Shown here: positions 47,531 to 56,456 of the stretch, in pieces
Numbering within the stretch: the stretch's first letter is position 1
Layout of the letters: each line of letters starts with the position of its first letter
Assembly: GCF_000241525.1 (NCBI RefSeq)
Contig: NZ_AHIL01000012.1
Location: 62,001-126,000, forward strand
Direction of reading: 5' to 3'
DNA length: 64,000 bases
From: Comamonas testosteroni ATCC 11996
Lineage (GTDB): Bacteria > Pseudomonadota > Gammaproteobacteria > Burkholderiales > Burkholderiaceae_C
Made by a program: the position numbers and the translations under genes
Notes under the pieces: generated by a model
Databases searched by the model: none
What the model was told of the DNA's origin: nothing
What the model saw: only the letters and a program-made list of their open reading frames with translations

Positions 47531-48286
47531 TTATTTCACGTCTTTCCAGAACGCGGCATTCAGGCGCCAAGCGATAAAGATGAAGAAGGCCAGGAAAATC
47601 AACACGCCCACCCCGATACGGGTTCGGGTGTTCTGAGCCGGCTCCCCCATCCATTGCAGGTAATTCACCAGATCGCCAACTGCCTGATCGTACTGCACTG
47701 CGCTCATCTTGCCAGGAGACACCTGCTCCCAACCCTTGAAGACCTGGGTCTTAGTTCCATGGTCGTCATGTTCTTCGAAGATGGCGCGACGCTCGCCCTG
47801 CAGCTCCCACAGCGCATGCGGCATGCCTACGCTGGGAAAGGCGAGATTATTCCAGCCTGTGGCCTTGGTGTCATCCCTGTAGAAAGTACGCAAGAAGGTA
47901 TACAGGTAATCAGCTCCCGAGCCGCCCGAGCCGGCGCGCGAGCGCGCGATCACGGTCAAATCGGGAGGGTTGGCACCGAACCACTCCTTGGCTTCCTTGG
48001 GATTGATGGCTGCCTTCATGGTCTCGCCCACCTTGTCGGTGGAGAACAACAGGTTGTCCTTGATGTCCTGATCGGTCAGACCGATGTCCTTCAGGCGGTT
48101 GAAACGCATGAAGGCAGCGGAGTGGCAGCTCAGGCAGTAGTTGACAAAGATCTTGGCACCGTTTTGCAGGGATGCCGTGTCGCTGGTGTTGACCGGCGCC
48201 TTGTCCCAGTGGATGCCGCCTTCGGAGGCTTGCGCGGCACCGGCAATACCCAGGGCCGCAACCAGGGTCAGAATCAGTTTCTTCAT
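47531..48286 (-). CDS. petC: Cytochrome c1 of the bc1 complex
   Basis: A 251-residue haem protein. A signal peptide (MKKLILTLVAALGIAGAAQA) precedes the single haem site CLSCHSAAFMRF near residue 51; the Met ligand probably lies in the FPSVGMPHAL region near residue 160. A C-terminal membrane anchor (IGVGVLIFLAFFIFIAWRL) leads to a short tail. It passes electrons from the Rieske centre to soluble cytochromes. I chose the ATG at 48286 for the signal peptide. Confidence 0.95.
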   Translation of the reverse strand: MKKLILTLVAALGIAGAAQASEGGIHWDKAPVNTSDTASLQNGAKIFVNYCLSCHSAAFMRFNRLKDIGLTDQDIKDNLLFSTDKVGETMKAAINPKEAKEWFGANPPDLTVIARSRAGSGGSGADYLYTFLRTFYRDDTKATGWNNLAFPSVGMPHALWELQGERRAIFEEHDDHGTKTQVFKGWEQVSPGKMSAVQYDQAVGDLVNYLQWMGEPAQNTRTRIGVGVLIFLAFFIFIAWRLNAAFWKDVK

Positions 48287-48303
48287 TCTTGTTCTCTCCT
48301 GCT

Positions 48304-49719
48304 TCAGTGAGGCTTGAAGGTCACACGCTCGGGCACGGGCTTGGTCTCGCCCAAGCGACTCCACCAGGGCATGAGCAGGAAGAAGCCGAAGTAGAACAGC
48401 GTGCCGACCTGAGACACCTTCTCGCCAATCGGCGATGGAGGCTGCACACCCAGATAGGCCAGGACGACGAAATTCACCACAAACACTGCATACACATATT
48501 TGTGCCAGCTGGGACGATAGCGGATCGACTTGACCGGGCTGCAATCGAGCCAGGGCAGGGCAAACAGGATGATGACCGCACCACCCATGACGACCACGCC
48601 CCAGAACTTGGCGTCGATGGACAGCATCATGGCGATGGCACCCAGCGCCACGATGGCCACAGCCCCCTTGGCAAAACCGGGCAGGCGCGACTTCAGAATG
48701 CCGTAGCCGGCACCCAGCACCACGCAGGCGATCAGCACATACATCATCTCGCCGGTGATGGCACGCAGCATCGAATAGAAGGGCGTGAAGTACCAGACAG
48801 GGGCAATGTGATTGGGCGTCTTGAGCGGGTCGGCAGGGATGAAGTTGTTGTACTCCAGGAAGTAGCCGCCGAACTCGGGCGCAAAGAACACCACGGCCGA
48901 GAACAGGAACAGGAACACCGTCACGCCAAAGATGTCATGCACCGTGTAGTAAGGGTGGAAGGGCACGCCATCCAGAGGGCGACCCTTTTCATCCTTGGGC
49001 GCATTCGGACCCTTGATCTCGATACCGTCGGGATTGTTGGAGCCCACATCGTGCAGCGCCAGCAAATGCGCCACGACCAGACCCAGCAGCACCAGGGGCA
49101 CGGCGATCACGTGGAAGCTGAAGAAGCGGTTCAGCGTCGCATCGCCCACCACATAGTCGCCGCGAATCAGCAAGGCCAGATCGGGACCGACAAAGGGGAT
49201 GGCGGAGAACAGGTTCACGATCACCTGGGCGCCCCAGTACGACATCTGGCCCCAGGGCAGCAGATAGCCCATGAAGGCTTCGGCCATCAGCACCAGGAAG
49301 ATGGCGCAGCCGAAGATCCAGACCAACTCACGCGGTTTGCGGTAAGAGCCGTACAGAAGACCGCGGAACATATGCAGATAGACCACCACAAAGAACGCCG
49401 AGGCGCCCGTGGAGTGCATGTAGCGGATCAGCCAGCCCCAGGGCACATCACGCATGATGTATTCCACGGAAGCAAACGCCTTTTCGGCGTCGGGCTTGTA
49501 GTGCATCACCAGGAAGATGCCGGTGACGATCTGGATCACCAGCACCAGCAGCGCCAGCGAGCCGAAGATGTACCAGAAGTTGAAGTTCTTGGGAGCGTAG
49601 TACTCCGACATATGGACGCGGTACGCATCGAATGCCGTCGGAAACCGGTTCTCCAGCCAGTTCATGGCCTTCGCTCCGGTCGTGGAGTTCGGGTCGATTT
49701 GCTTGAATTCGTGGGCCAT
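48304..49719 (-). CDS. petB: Cytochrome b of the bc1 complex
   Basis: A 471-residue membrane subunit with eight or more hydrophobic spans, holding the two b haems and the quinone sites. Landmarks are GWLIRYMHSTGASAFFVVVY, LPWGQMSYWGAQVIVNLFSA, RFFSFHVIAVPLVLLGLVVA and the Qo-site PEF-like FAPEFGGYFLE. The C-terminus is slightly extended (SRLGETKPVPERVTFKPH). It lies 14 bases downstream of petA and 17 bases upstream of petC. Confidence 0.96.
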   Translation of the reverse strand: MAHEFKQIDPNSTTGAKAMNWLENRFPTAFDAYRVHMSEYYAPKNFNFWYIFGSLALLVLVIQIVTGIFLVMHYKPDAEKAFASVEYIMRDVPWGWLIRYMHSTGASAFFVVVYLHMFRGLLYGSYRKPRELVWIFGCAIFLVLMAEAFMGYLLPWGQMSYWGAQVIVNLFSAIPFVGPDLALLIRGDYVVGDATLNRFFSFHVIAVPLVLLGLVVAHLLALHDVGSNNPDGIEIKGPNAPKDEKGRPLDGVPFHPYYTVHDIFGVTVFLFLFSAVVFFAPEFGGYFLEYNNFIPADPLKTPNHIAPVWYFTPFYSMLRAITGEMMYVLIACVVLGAGYGILKSRLPGFAKGAVAIVALGAIAMMLSIDAKFWGVVVMGGAVIILFALPWLDCSPVKSIRYRPSWHKYVYAVFVVNFVVLAYLGVQPPSPIGEKVSQVGTLFYFGFFLLMPWWSRLGETKPVPERVTFKPH

Positions 49720-49733
49720 TGTTCTTGTCTCCC

Positions 49734-50336
49734 TCAGGCTGCCTTGGTGTCTTCACCAATCAGCAGCTTGGTGTCGGACAGATACATATGTGGCGGCACC
49801 TGCAGGTTGTCCGGCGCTGGCTTGTTCTTGAACACCCGGCCGGCCATGTCAAAGGTGGAGCCATGGCATGGGCACAGGAAACCGCCCTTCCAGTCTGCGG
49901 GCAGCGAAGGCTGGGGCCCGGCAACGAACTTGTCGGTGGGTGAGCAGCCCAGGTGGGTGCAGATGCCCACGACTACCAGGATTTCAGGCTTGATGGAGCG
50001 CGCTTCATTTTGCGCATAGGGAGGCGTGAACTCTTCGGGATGACGCGCCGATTTCGGGTCCGCCAGTTCGCCATCGAGGCCAGGCAGGTCCTTGAGCTGC
50101 TCGGGTGTGCGCTTGATGATCCACACCGGCTTGCCACGCCACTCGACGGTGAGCTTCTCACCATCCTTGAGATTGGAGATATCCACCTCTACCGCAGCAC
50201 CTGCTGCTTTGGCTTTTTCAGAAGGCTGGAAGGAGCTCACAAAAGGGACGGCCGTTGCCATACCGCCCACGGCACCAGCACATGCTGACGTGATGATCCA
50301 CGTGCGCTTGCTGGAGTCGACTGGAGAGTCACTCAT
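49734..50336 (-). CDS. petA: Rieske iron-sulfur subunit of the bc1 complex
   Basis: A 200-residue protein with a C-terminal Rieske domain: ICTHLGCSPTDKF near residue 125 and FLCPCHGSTFDMAGRVF near 145 supply the Cys/His ligands. The N-terminal SKRTWIITSACAGAVGG is a membrane anchor. The subunit is generally exported folded by the Tat system, whose genes lie at 60-62 kb; here the twin-arginine is degenerate (KR). It is first in petABC. Confidence 0.95.
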   Translation of the reverse strand: MSDSPVDSSKRTWIITSACAGAVGGMATAVPFVSSFQPSEKAKAAGAAVEVDISNLKDGEKLTVEWRGKPVWIIKRTPEQLKDLPGLDGELADPKSARHPEEFTPPYAQNEARSIKPEILVVVGICTHLGCSPTDKFVAGPQPSLPADWKGGFLCPCHGSTFDMAGRVFKNKPAPDNLQVPPHMYLSDTKLLIGEDTKAA

Positions 50337-50422
50337 GGATTTCCTCGAAGTACATCGCTTGATTTGGGGTCAACTGCAAATTCTAGCGGTGGGGTTATGG
50401 TTATTCCAGCCCCAGTCCGACG

Positions 50423-50450
50423 TTGACAACCGCCAAAGTCACGCAATACT
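50423..50450 (+). promoter_or_regulatory. Sigma-70-type promoter of mscL
   Basis: TTGACA (50423-50428), 16 bases, then AATACT (50445-50450). The -35 is perfect and the -10 matches four of six. It lies 36 bases upstream of the mscL ATG. Confidence 0.55.
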
Positions 50451-50485
50451 GCGCTATCTCAAACTCTTAGTGACTGGAACTGCTT

Positions 50486-50920
50486 ATGGGCATGATGCAA
50501 GAATTCCGTGAGTTCGCAATCAAGGGAAACGTCATGGATCTGGCCGTGGGCGTGATCATCGGCGGCGCGTTCGGGAAAATCGTTGACTCCGTGGTCAACG
50601 ACCTCATCATGCCTCTGGTGGGCCTGTTCTTTGGCAAGCTGGATTTCTCCAACCTGTTCGTCGTTCTGGGCACCATGCCCGAGGGAGTTCCTCGTACTCT
50701 GGATGCACTGAAAAAAGCCGGCATTCCTGTGTTTGCCTACGGCAACTTCATCACGGTTGCCGTGAATTTCGTGATTCTGGCGTTCATCATTTTCATGATG
50801 GTCAAGCAGATCAACCGCCTCAAGCGCGAGGCACCTGCGGCACCGGAGCAAGCACCCGCTACCCCTGAAGACATTCAGCTGCTACGCGAGATCCGCGACA
50901 GCCTCAATCGCAAGGCTTGA
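50486..50920 (+). CDS. mscL: Large-conductance mechanosensitive channel
   Basis: A 144-residue protein beginning [20 protein letters not shown], with TM1 [20 protein letters not shown] and TM2 [19 protein letters not shown], and a basic then Ala/Pro/Glu-rich C-terminal helix ([15 protein letters not shown]). Pentameric MscL opens under membrane tension to release solutes during osmotic downshock. In-frame ATGs at codons 3 and 4 leave the exact start open. Confidence 0.96.
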   Translation: MGMMQEFREFAIKGNVMDLAVGVIIGGAFGKIVDSVVNDLIMPLVGLFFGKLDFSNLFVVLGTMPEGVPRTLDALKKAGIPVFAYGNFITVAVNFVILAFIIFMMVKQINRLKREAPAAPEQAPATPEDIQLLREIRDSLNRKA

Positions 50921-50943
50921 GATCCTTCAGGTCTGATGACTGC

Positions 50944-50970
50944 AAGCCTGCCGGCCCGGCAGGCTTTTTT
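50944..50970 (+). terminator. Terminator of mscL
   Basis: AAGCCTGCCGG-CC-CGGCAGGCTT-type hairpin followed by six T, 24 bases after the mscL stop. Confidence 0.88.
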
Positions 50971-51034
50971 CATGGGAGCGCATGCCGTGCATGCATCCGG
51001 ACGGCCAACGCACTGAGCCGCCGCTGAGCAAGCG

Positions 51035-52093
51035 TCAGCTCGCCAGACTGCGGGCCATGTGCACGGCTTCGAGCAGGCTGGCCTCGTCGGCCACGCCCAG
51101 GCCGGCAATGTCAAAGGCTGTGCCATGGTCGGGACTGGTGCGCACCAGCGGCAAACCCAGGGTCACGTTGACACCTTTTTCCACACCCAAATATTTGACT
51201 GGGATCAACCCTTGGTCGTGGTACATCGCCAACACCGCATCGAATTCACCCGGGTGATCTGGCGTATTTCGCGCCCGCATGAAGACCGTGTCCGGCGCAA
51301 ACGGCCCCTGCACATCCATGCCTTCGGCCTGCGCTGCCGAGATCGCTGGGGCAATGATCTCGATTTCTTCACGTCCGAAGATGCCGCCCTCGCCCGCATG
51401 CGGATTGAGCCCTGCCACGGCAATGCGAGGCGCACGCCCCAGGCTCCTGCTCAGCGCCTGATGCGTGATGCGCAAGGTCTGCAGGATCTGCGGCCCGGTC
51501 ACGGCCTCAATGGCCTCGCGCAGCGAGACATGGATGCTGACCAGCACGGTGCGCAACTCGTCGTTCGCCAGCATCATGCGCACCGGCATCTGCTCGAGCG
51601 AAACGCCCGCATGGGCGGCCGCCTCGGCCTGCAGGAGTTCCGTGTGCCCGGGGAAAGTCACGCCTGCCAGATGCAGCGCCTCCTTATGCAAGGGCGCCGT
51701 GACCAGGGCGGCAATCTCGCCACGCAAAGCTGCTTGCGCGGCCCAGACCACGCATTGCGCAGCGGCCTGCCCGGCCGCTGCGCAAATCTGGCCATAGGGC
51801 TGAGGCCCCGCCAGCCCCGGCAGGTTCAGCAGTGCGACAGCACCTTCTGGAACAGACCAGGCTTCGCCCGGCTCATCGATCACCACCACGGGCTGGGCGA
51901 TGGCCTGATCGCCGTCGGCGGCCCGGGCTGCCAGCGCTGTCGCCCGGCGCAGAGTCTGCAACTCGCCCACTACAAAGCAGCCGCGCATGGCCTGTGGTGC
52001 AGCCCGAAAAGCCTTGGCGATGATTTCAGGCCCTATGCCTGCGCAGTCGCCCTGGGTGATGGCGATGGTTTGGGTTGAAGCAATGACGGACAT
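51035..52093 (-). CDS. pdxA: 4-Hydroxythreonine-4-phosphate dehydrogenase
   Basis: A 352-residue NAD-dependent enzyme of pyridoxal-phosphate synthesis. It shows IAITQGDCAGIGPEIIAKAF at the N-terminus, TAPLHKEALHLAGVTFPGHTELL near residue 130, HVSLREAIE, GLNPHAGEGGIFGREEIEII and AMYHDQGLIPVKYLG, which carry the zinc and phosphate ligands. The canonical start GDPAGIG reads GDCAGIG here, a conservative oddity. In-frame ATGs at 52093 and 52099 are both possible. Confidence 0.94.
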   Translation of the reverse strand: MSVIASTQTIAITQGDCAGIGPEIIAKAFRAAPQAMRGCFVVGELQTLRRATALAARAADGDQAIAQPVVVIDEPGEAWSVPEGAVALLNLPGLAGPQPYGQICAAAGQAAAQCVVWAAQAALRGEIAALVTAPLHKEALHLAGVTFPGHTELLQAEAAAHAGVSLEQMPVRMMLANDELRTVLVSIHVSLREAIEAVTGPQILQTLRITHQALSRSLGRAPRIAVAGLNPHAGEGGIFGREEIEIIAPAISAAQAEGMDVQGPFAPDTVFMRARNTPDHPGEFDAVLAMYHDQGLIPVKYLGVEKGVNVTLGLPLVRTSPDHGTAFDIAGLGVADEASLLEAVHMARSLAS

Positions 52094-52174
52094 AGGCATC
52101 CAAAGCGCCGCAAGCTCCTCGGTTCCCAAGTGCTTGCAGCCATCAAAAGTGAGAGACGAAGGTCCGGGAACTGA

Positions 52175-52924
52175 TCAGGCCGGGTTGTCGATATCGATGA
52201 AGCAGTGCTCCAGCCCGCACTCCTGGGCCACATGGGCCGCCACGGCAGGCGCGCCGTAGCGCTCAGTGGCGTGATGGCCGGCAGCGATAAAGCTCACGCC
52301 CATCTCTCGCGCCAGATGCATCTGGGGCTCGGAGATCTCGCCAGTGATATAGGCATCGGCGCCGGCGGCAATCGCGGACTCGAAAAAGCCTTGAGCACCT
52401 CCGGTACACCAGGCCAGCTTGCGAATCGGCCTGCGCTCTTGCGCACCGGCCAGCGTCACCTTGCGCCCCAGCACGCCTTGCACATGTTCGGCCAGAGCGG
52501 CGGCATCGGCAAAATCCACATCGGCCAGCCAGCCCAGGTTCTGATCGCCGAATGCGGCCTGACCCTGCGCGCCCAGCCTGGCACCCAGTTGCGCGTTGTT
52601 GCCCAGTTCAGCATGGGCATCCAGCGGCAGGTGATAGGCAAACAGATTGATGTCATGCGCCAGCAGCAGGCGGATGCGCTCCTTGAGCCAGCCCGTGATG
52701 CGCCCATCCATGCCGCGCCAGAACAGGCCGTGATGCACGAAGATGGCATCGGCCCCGGCCTCGATCGCAGCTTCGATCAAGGCGCGGCTGGCCGTCACAC
52801 CGCTGACGATGCGACGAATCTCGCTCTTGCCTTCGACCTGCAGGCCATTGGGTCCGTAGTCCTTGAAGCGTTCGGGCTGCAGCAAGGCATCGAAGGCCTG
52901 CAACATGTCTTGGCGGGTGGTCAT
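52175..52924 (-). CDS. Nif3-like dinuclear metal-centre protein
   Basis: A 249-residue member of the Nif3/YqfO family. Metal ligands are visible in AIFVHHGLFWRG near residue 63, FAYHLPLDAH, and IAAGHHATERYGAPA near the C-terminus. YGPNGLQVEGK-like DYGPNGLQVEGKSEI is the family start. Members form toroid hexamers; proposed roles include GTP cyclohydrolase-like or hydrolase activity, unproven. I chose the ATG at 52924 among several clustered ATGs. Confidence 0.93.
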   Translation of the reverse strand: MTTRQDMLQAFDALLQPERFKDYGPNGLQVEGKSEIRRIVSGVTASRALIEAAIEAGADAIFVHHGLFWRGMDGRITGWLKERIRLLLAHDINLFAYHLPLDAHAELGNNAQLGARLGAQGQAAFGDQNLGWLADVDFADAAALAEHVQGVLGRKVTLAGAQERRPIRKLAWCTGGAQGFFESAIAAGADAYITGEISEPQMHLAREMGVSFIAAGHHATERYGAPAVAAHVAQECGLEHCFIDIDNPA

Positions 52925-53048
52925 CATGACCATGATTGTCGCACCCTGATTGTTTCAAAGTAAGGAGCATCTATCGCATGCCGTACAAGCATTTCAACAC
53001 TGATAATTGCTGAAAATATTGGACAGCATGCGACAGCAGCTATGCTTT

Positions 53049-54623
53049 TCAAGTGAACAGACTTTGGTACTGGTCACGCAGCAGGTTTTTCTGCACCTTG
53101 CCCATGGCATTGCGCGGCAGCTCCGTCACGACAAAGCAGCGCTTGGGAATCTTGAAGTTGGCGAGCTGCGCTTTCAGTTGCGCGACGATCGCCTCGCTGC
53201 CGGGCGAATGCCCCGGCCTGGCGACCACCACCGCCACACCCACCTCACCGAAATCCGGGTGCGGCACACCGACCAGAGCGCTCTCAGCCACACCGGGCAT
53301 GTCGTTGATAAAGCCTTCGACCTCCGCCGGGTAGACGTTGTAGCCGCCGCTGATGATCAGATCCTTGCTGCGACCCACAATGGTGATATAGCCGCGCTCA
53401 TCCACCCTGCCGACGTCGCCGGTCCTGAACCAGCCGTCTGCAGTGAACTCCTGCGCTGTTTTTTCAGGCATGCGCCAATAACCTTTGAAGATATTGGGTC
53501 CGCTGACCTCGATGGCACCGACTTCGCCCGTGGGCAGCGGCTGGCCGCTGTCGCCCGCCACGCGTACCCCCACACCGGGCAGCGCAAAGCCCACGGTGCC
53601 GCCGCGGCGCTCGTCCTGCCCGCCGTGGCGAGCATCGGGACCGTAGGGATTGGAGGTAAGCATGATGGTCTCGCTCATGCCATAGCGCTCGAGAATGGTG
53701 TGGCCGGTGCGCTGGCGCCACTCGCCAAAGGTCTCGATGAGCAGCGGTGCCGAGCCCGAGATGAACAGCCGCATCCGGCTGGCCGCCGCCCTGGTCAGCG
53801 TCGGCTCGGCCAGCATGCGCACATACAGCGTGGGCACGCCCATGAACACGGTGGCGCGCGGCATGGCCGCGATCACGGCCCTGGCATCGAATTTCGCCAT
53901 CCAGATGATCTTGCTGCCATTGATCAGCGCGCCATGGATGGCGACGAACAGCCCGTGCGCATGAAAGATCGGCAAGGCGTGGATCAGCACGTCGCCGCCC
54001 TGCTCGCGCGTGCGCCAGCCCCAGTACTGCTTGAGGATGAGCGCGTTCGAGAGCAGATTGCCATGCGAGAGCATCGCTCCCTTGCTGCGCCCTGTGGTGC
54101 CACTGGTGTAGAGGATGGCGGCCAGATCGTCGGCCTGGCGCGGCACAGGCGCATGCTCCTCGTCGAAGCGCAGCGCCTGCTCCAGCAGGCTGCCGTCCTG
54201 CGCTTCGCCCAGCGTGAAGACATGCTGAGTGCCGCAGTCCGCCGCCACCTTTGCCACCCAGTCCGCATTGGCGGGCGTACAGACCACCACGGCGGGCTCG
54301 GCATTGCCGATGAAATATTCGATTTCGGCGCTCTGGTAGGCAGTGTTGAGCGGCAGGAACACATGGCCGGCGCGCAAGGTGGCCAGATACAGCATCAGCG
54401 CCTCGACCGATTTTTCCACCTGCACCGCGATACGGCTGGCGGCGGGCAGATCGAGCGAGGCCAGTAGATTCGCCATGCGTGCGCTCATGCGGTCCAGGTC
54501 GCGCCAGGTATAGAGAAGCGGCGCGTCGGCCGGAGCCTGGGGCGATACGGCCTCGATGGCGACCTCGTCCAGATCGGCCGGGAAAGCCGCGCGCAGTGCG
54601 GCGAACATGTTCATGTCAGACAT
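53049..54623 (-). CDS. matB: Malonyl-CoA synthetase-like AMP-forming ligase
   Basis: A 524-residue ANL-superfamily enzyme. The P-loop signature AAILYTSGTTGRSKGAMLSH lies near residue 152, with later GYWRMPEKTAQEFTADGWFRTGD and DLIISGGYNVYPAEVEGFI and the catalytic Lys in NAMGKVQKNLLRDQ. The N-terminus MNMFAALRAAFPADL and VQVEKSVEALMLYLATLRAG are characteristic of the MatB (malonyl-CoA synthetase) branch in Burkholderiales, as I recall it. It would convert malonate or methylmalonate plus CoA and ATP to the thioester. It is downstream of a TTT receptor and a crotonase-like gene on the same strand. Confidence 0.85.
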   Translation of the reverse strand: MSDMNMFAALRAAFPADLDEVAIEAVSPQAPADAPLLYTWRDLDRMSARMANLLASLDLPAASRIAVQVEKSVEALMLYLATLRAGHVFLPLNTAYQSAEIEYFIGNAEPAVVVCTPANADWVAKVAADCGTQHVFTLGEAQDGSLLEQALRFDEEHAPVPRQADDLAAILYTSGTTGRSKGAMLSHGNLLSNALILKQYWGWRTREQGGDVLIHALPIFHAHGLFVAIHGALINGSKIIWMAKFDARAVIAAMPRATVFMGVPTLYVRMLAEPTLTRAAASRMRLFISGSAPLLIETFGEWRQRTGHTILERYGMSETIMLTSNPYGPDARHGGQDERRGGTVGFALPGVGVRVAGDSGQPLPTGEVGAIEVSGPNIFKGYWRMPEKTAQEFTADGWFRTGDVGRVDERGYITIVGRSKDLIISGGYNVYPAEVEGFINDMPGVAESALVGVPHPDFGEVGVAVVVARPGHSPGSEAIVAQLKAQLANFKIPKRCFVVTELPRNAMGKVQKNLLRDQYQSLFT

Positions 54624-54652
54624 ATGGATAACTCTCTTTGCTGGAAACCGCT

Positions 54653-55615
54653 TCATTGCCCCGCCATGGCGCGCTCGGCCACGGCTTTTTGCTTCTTGCC
54701 GTCGGCCTGGGCCCAGGCCTCGAACTCCTGGGGCGATGCCGAGGGATAGGCCACGACGCCCTGCTTTTCGAGCTTGGCCTTGACTTCCGGGTCGCTCAAG
54801 GCCTGGCGGCTGGCCTCGAACAGCTTTTGCGTGATCTCCCTGGGCAGCTTGGCCGGCCCGTAGAGACCGAACCAGAGCGTGAAGTCCGCCCCATCGATGC
54901 CGGACTCCTGCATGGCCGGCAGATCGGGGAACAGCTGCGAGCGCTGGGCCGTCGTCACGGCCATGATGCGCAGCTTGCCGCCAGCGGCCATGGGCATCAC
55001 CGAAGGCGGCGTGCCGAAGGTCATGTCCACATCGCCCGCACCCACGGCCTGAATCGACGGCGCGCCGCCCTTGAACGGCACATGCAGCATGTCGATGCCG
55101 GCGGCATGTGCAAACGAAGCCCCTGCCAGATGCGTGACCACGCCCGTGCCAGACGAGGAATAGCTGAGCTTGCCGGGGTTCTTGCGCGCCCGCTCTATCA
55201 GGCCGGCCACGGATTTCTCGGGAAAGTCCTTTTTCACCGCCAGCAGCATCGGCGAATCGCTCCAGCGCATGATGGGCGTGAAACTTTTGACGCCGTCATA
55301 GCGCGCACTCTTATAGAGAATCTGGTCCGTGCCATAGAGATTGGCGGAGCCCAGCAGCAGGGTATAGCCATCCGCAGGTGCCCGCGCCACCATATCCGAC
55401 GCAATCGTCGTGCCTGCACCGGGGCGGTTGTCCACCACCACCGCCTGGTTCAGCACCCGCCCCAGCTTCTCGCTGACGATGCGCGCCACCGCGTCGGCAC
55501 CGCCGCCGGGCGGAAAACCCACCATCAGCGTGATGGGGCGCGACGGGTAGGCGTCCGCCAGCGCCAGGGCGCTGGCGCTCAGCAGGCAGGCCGATACCAA
55601 TGCTTTCTTGAACAT
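54653..55615 (-). CDS. TTT-type (Bug family) receptor of the putative malonate cassette
   Basis: A 320-residue receptor with a signal peptide (MFKKALVSACLLSASALALA), YPSRPITLMVGFPPGGGADAVARI, VVDNRPGAGTTIASDMVARAP and MQESGIDGADFTLWFG. No transporter membrane subunits are encoded here, so it relies on TctAB-type proteins elsewhere or acts as a sensor. Its place between a CoA ligase and a crotonase suggests its ligand is the acid activated by that ligase. The ligase ATG lies 30 bases after its stop. Confidence 0.9.
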   Translation of the reverse strand: MFKKALVSACLLSASALALADAYPSRPITLMVGFPPGGGADAVARIVSEKLGRVLNQAVVVDNRPGAGTTIASDMVARAPADGYTLLLGSANLYGTDQILYKSARYDGVKSFTPIMRWSDSPMLLAVKKDFPEKSVAGLIERARKNPGKLSYSSSGTGVVTHLAGASFAHAAGIDMLHVPFKGGAPSIQAVGAGDVDMTFGTPPSVMPMAAGGKLRIMAVTTAQRSQLFPDLPAMQESGIDGADFTLWFGLYGPAKLPREITQKLFEASRQALSDPEVKAKLEKQGVVAYPSASPQEFEAWAQADGKKQKAVAERAMAGQ

Positions 55616-55666
55616 GCTTGTCTCCTTGATGGAAGCTAGGGTTGTTTTTTCGGCGCCAGTGAGGCG

Positions 55667-56416
55667 CTAGCAGCCTTTGAAAACCGGTACGCGCTTCTCG
55701 CGCCAGGCCAGGCCGCCTTCGCGCAGGTCCGCGGACTCGACCGAGCGCTGCACGTCGCGCGCAATCGCCTCGCGATCTTGGCGACCACTTGCAATCAGGT
55801 TCAGGTGTTTCTTCATGCCGGACAAAGCCAGGGGCGCCATTGCGCTGATCGTCTCGGCCAGAGCCGCCACGGTCTCGTCGAGCTGCTGCGGCGCCGCCAG
55901 ATGCGTCAGAAAGCCGCAGGCTTTCATCTGCTCGGCATCCAGGCGCTCGCCGGTCAGGAACAGGCGCTTGGCGGTATCGAGTCCCAGGCGGCTGACATAG
56001 CGCTCCATTCCCGAGGCATAGAAATGCAGGCCCAGCCGCGCTGCAGGCATGAACATGTCCGCCGCCATCGAGCCCACGCGAAAGTCGCAAGCCAGCGCCA
56101 GATCGGTCGCGCCGCCATAGACGCCGCCCTGGATGGCGGCGATGGTCACCGCACGGCACTGCTCCACCACGTCCACCATCTCGCCGAAGCTGCTGCCTTC
56201 GCTCTGGCTGTTTTCGATTTGTGATATATCGTAGCCACTGCAGAAATACTTGCCTTCGCTACGCAGTACCAGCACCCGTACATCCTTTCTGCGATTGACG
56301 CTCTGGATGGATTCCATGAGCACCGGCAAGTCATCGGGCGCCAGGCGGTTTGCCACCGTGGGACGCTGGAGAGTAATGGTTGCGATATGGTCTTGGTAGT
56401 GCAGCCTTGGATTCAT
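55667..56416 (-). CDS. Crotonase-fold enzyme lacking hydratase glutamates (decarboxylase candidate)
   Basis: A 249-residue crotonase-superfamily protein. The first oxyanion-hole segment is EGKYFCSGYDISQIE near residue 61; the second is IQGGVYGGATDLALACDFRV near 102. Enoyl-CoA hydratases have Glu in GGG.EL and again in PE..LG; here these read GGATDL and MPAARLGL, so both catalytic glutamates are missing. The V[WY]GGA pattern and the LGLHFYASG segment are closer to methylmalonyl-CoA decarboxylase (YgfG/ScpB) than to hydratases. With a malonyl-CoA-type ligase next door, decarboxylation of malonyl- or methylmalonyl-CoA is a reasonable inference. No ribosome binding site precedes the ATG. Confidence 0.85.
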   Translation of the reverse strand: MNPRLHYQDHIATITLQRPTVANRLAPDDLPVLMESIQSVNRRKDVRVLVLRSEGKYFCSGYDISQIENSQSEGSSFGEMVDVVEQCRAVTIAAIQGGVYGGATDLALACDFRVGSMAADMFMPAARLGLHFYASGMERYVSRLGLDTAKRLFLTGERLDAEQMKACGFLTHLAAPQQLDETVAALAETISAMAPLALSGMKKHLNLIASGRQDREAIARDVQRSVESADLREGGLAWREKRVPVFKGC

Positions 56417-56434
56417 GCGTATCAGACATATAAA

Positions 56435-56446
56435 TAGATATATCTA
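56435..56446. promoter_or_regulatory. Palindromic operator in the crotonase/gntR divergent gap
   Basis: TAGATATATCTA is a perfect 12-base palindrome in a 40-base, very AT-rich gap between the two start codons. FCD-type GntR regulators bind short palindromes of this kind. TAATAT (56445-56450), a possible -10 for gntR, overlaps its edge. Confidence 0.55.
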
Positions 56447-56456
56447 ATATTGAACA

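Noticed and set aside
54612..56430. Shared TCAGACATAT near the matB start and in the crotonase/gntR gap as paired operators
   Set aside because: At matB the match falls within its first codons, so it can be a coding coincidence; the palindrome in the gap is a better operator candidate.
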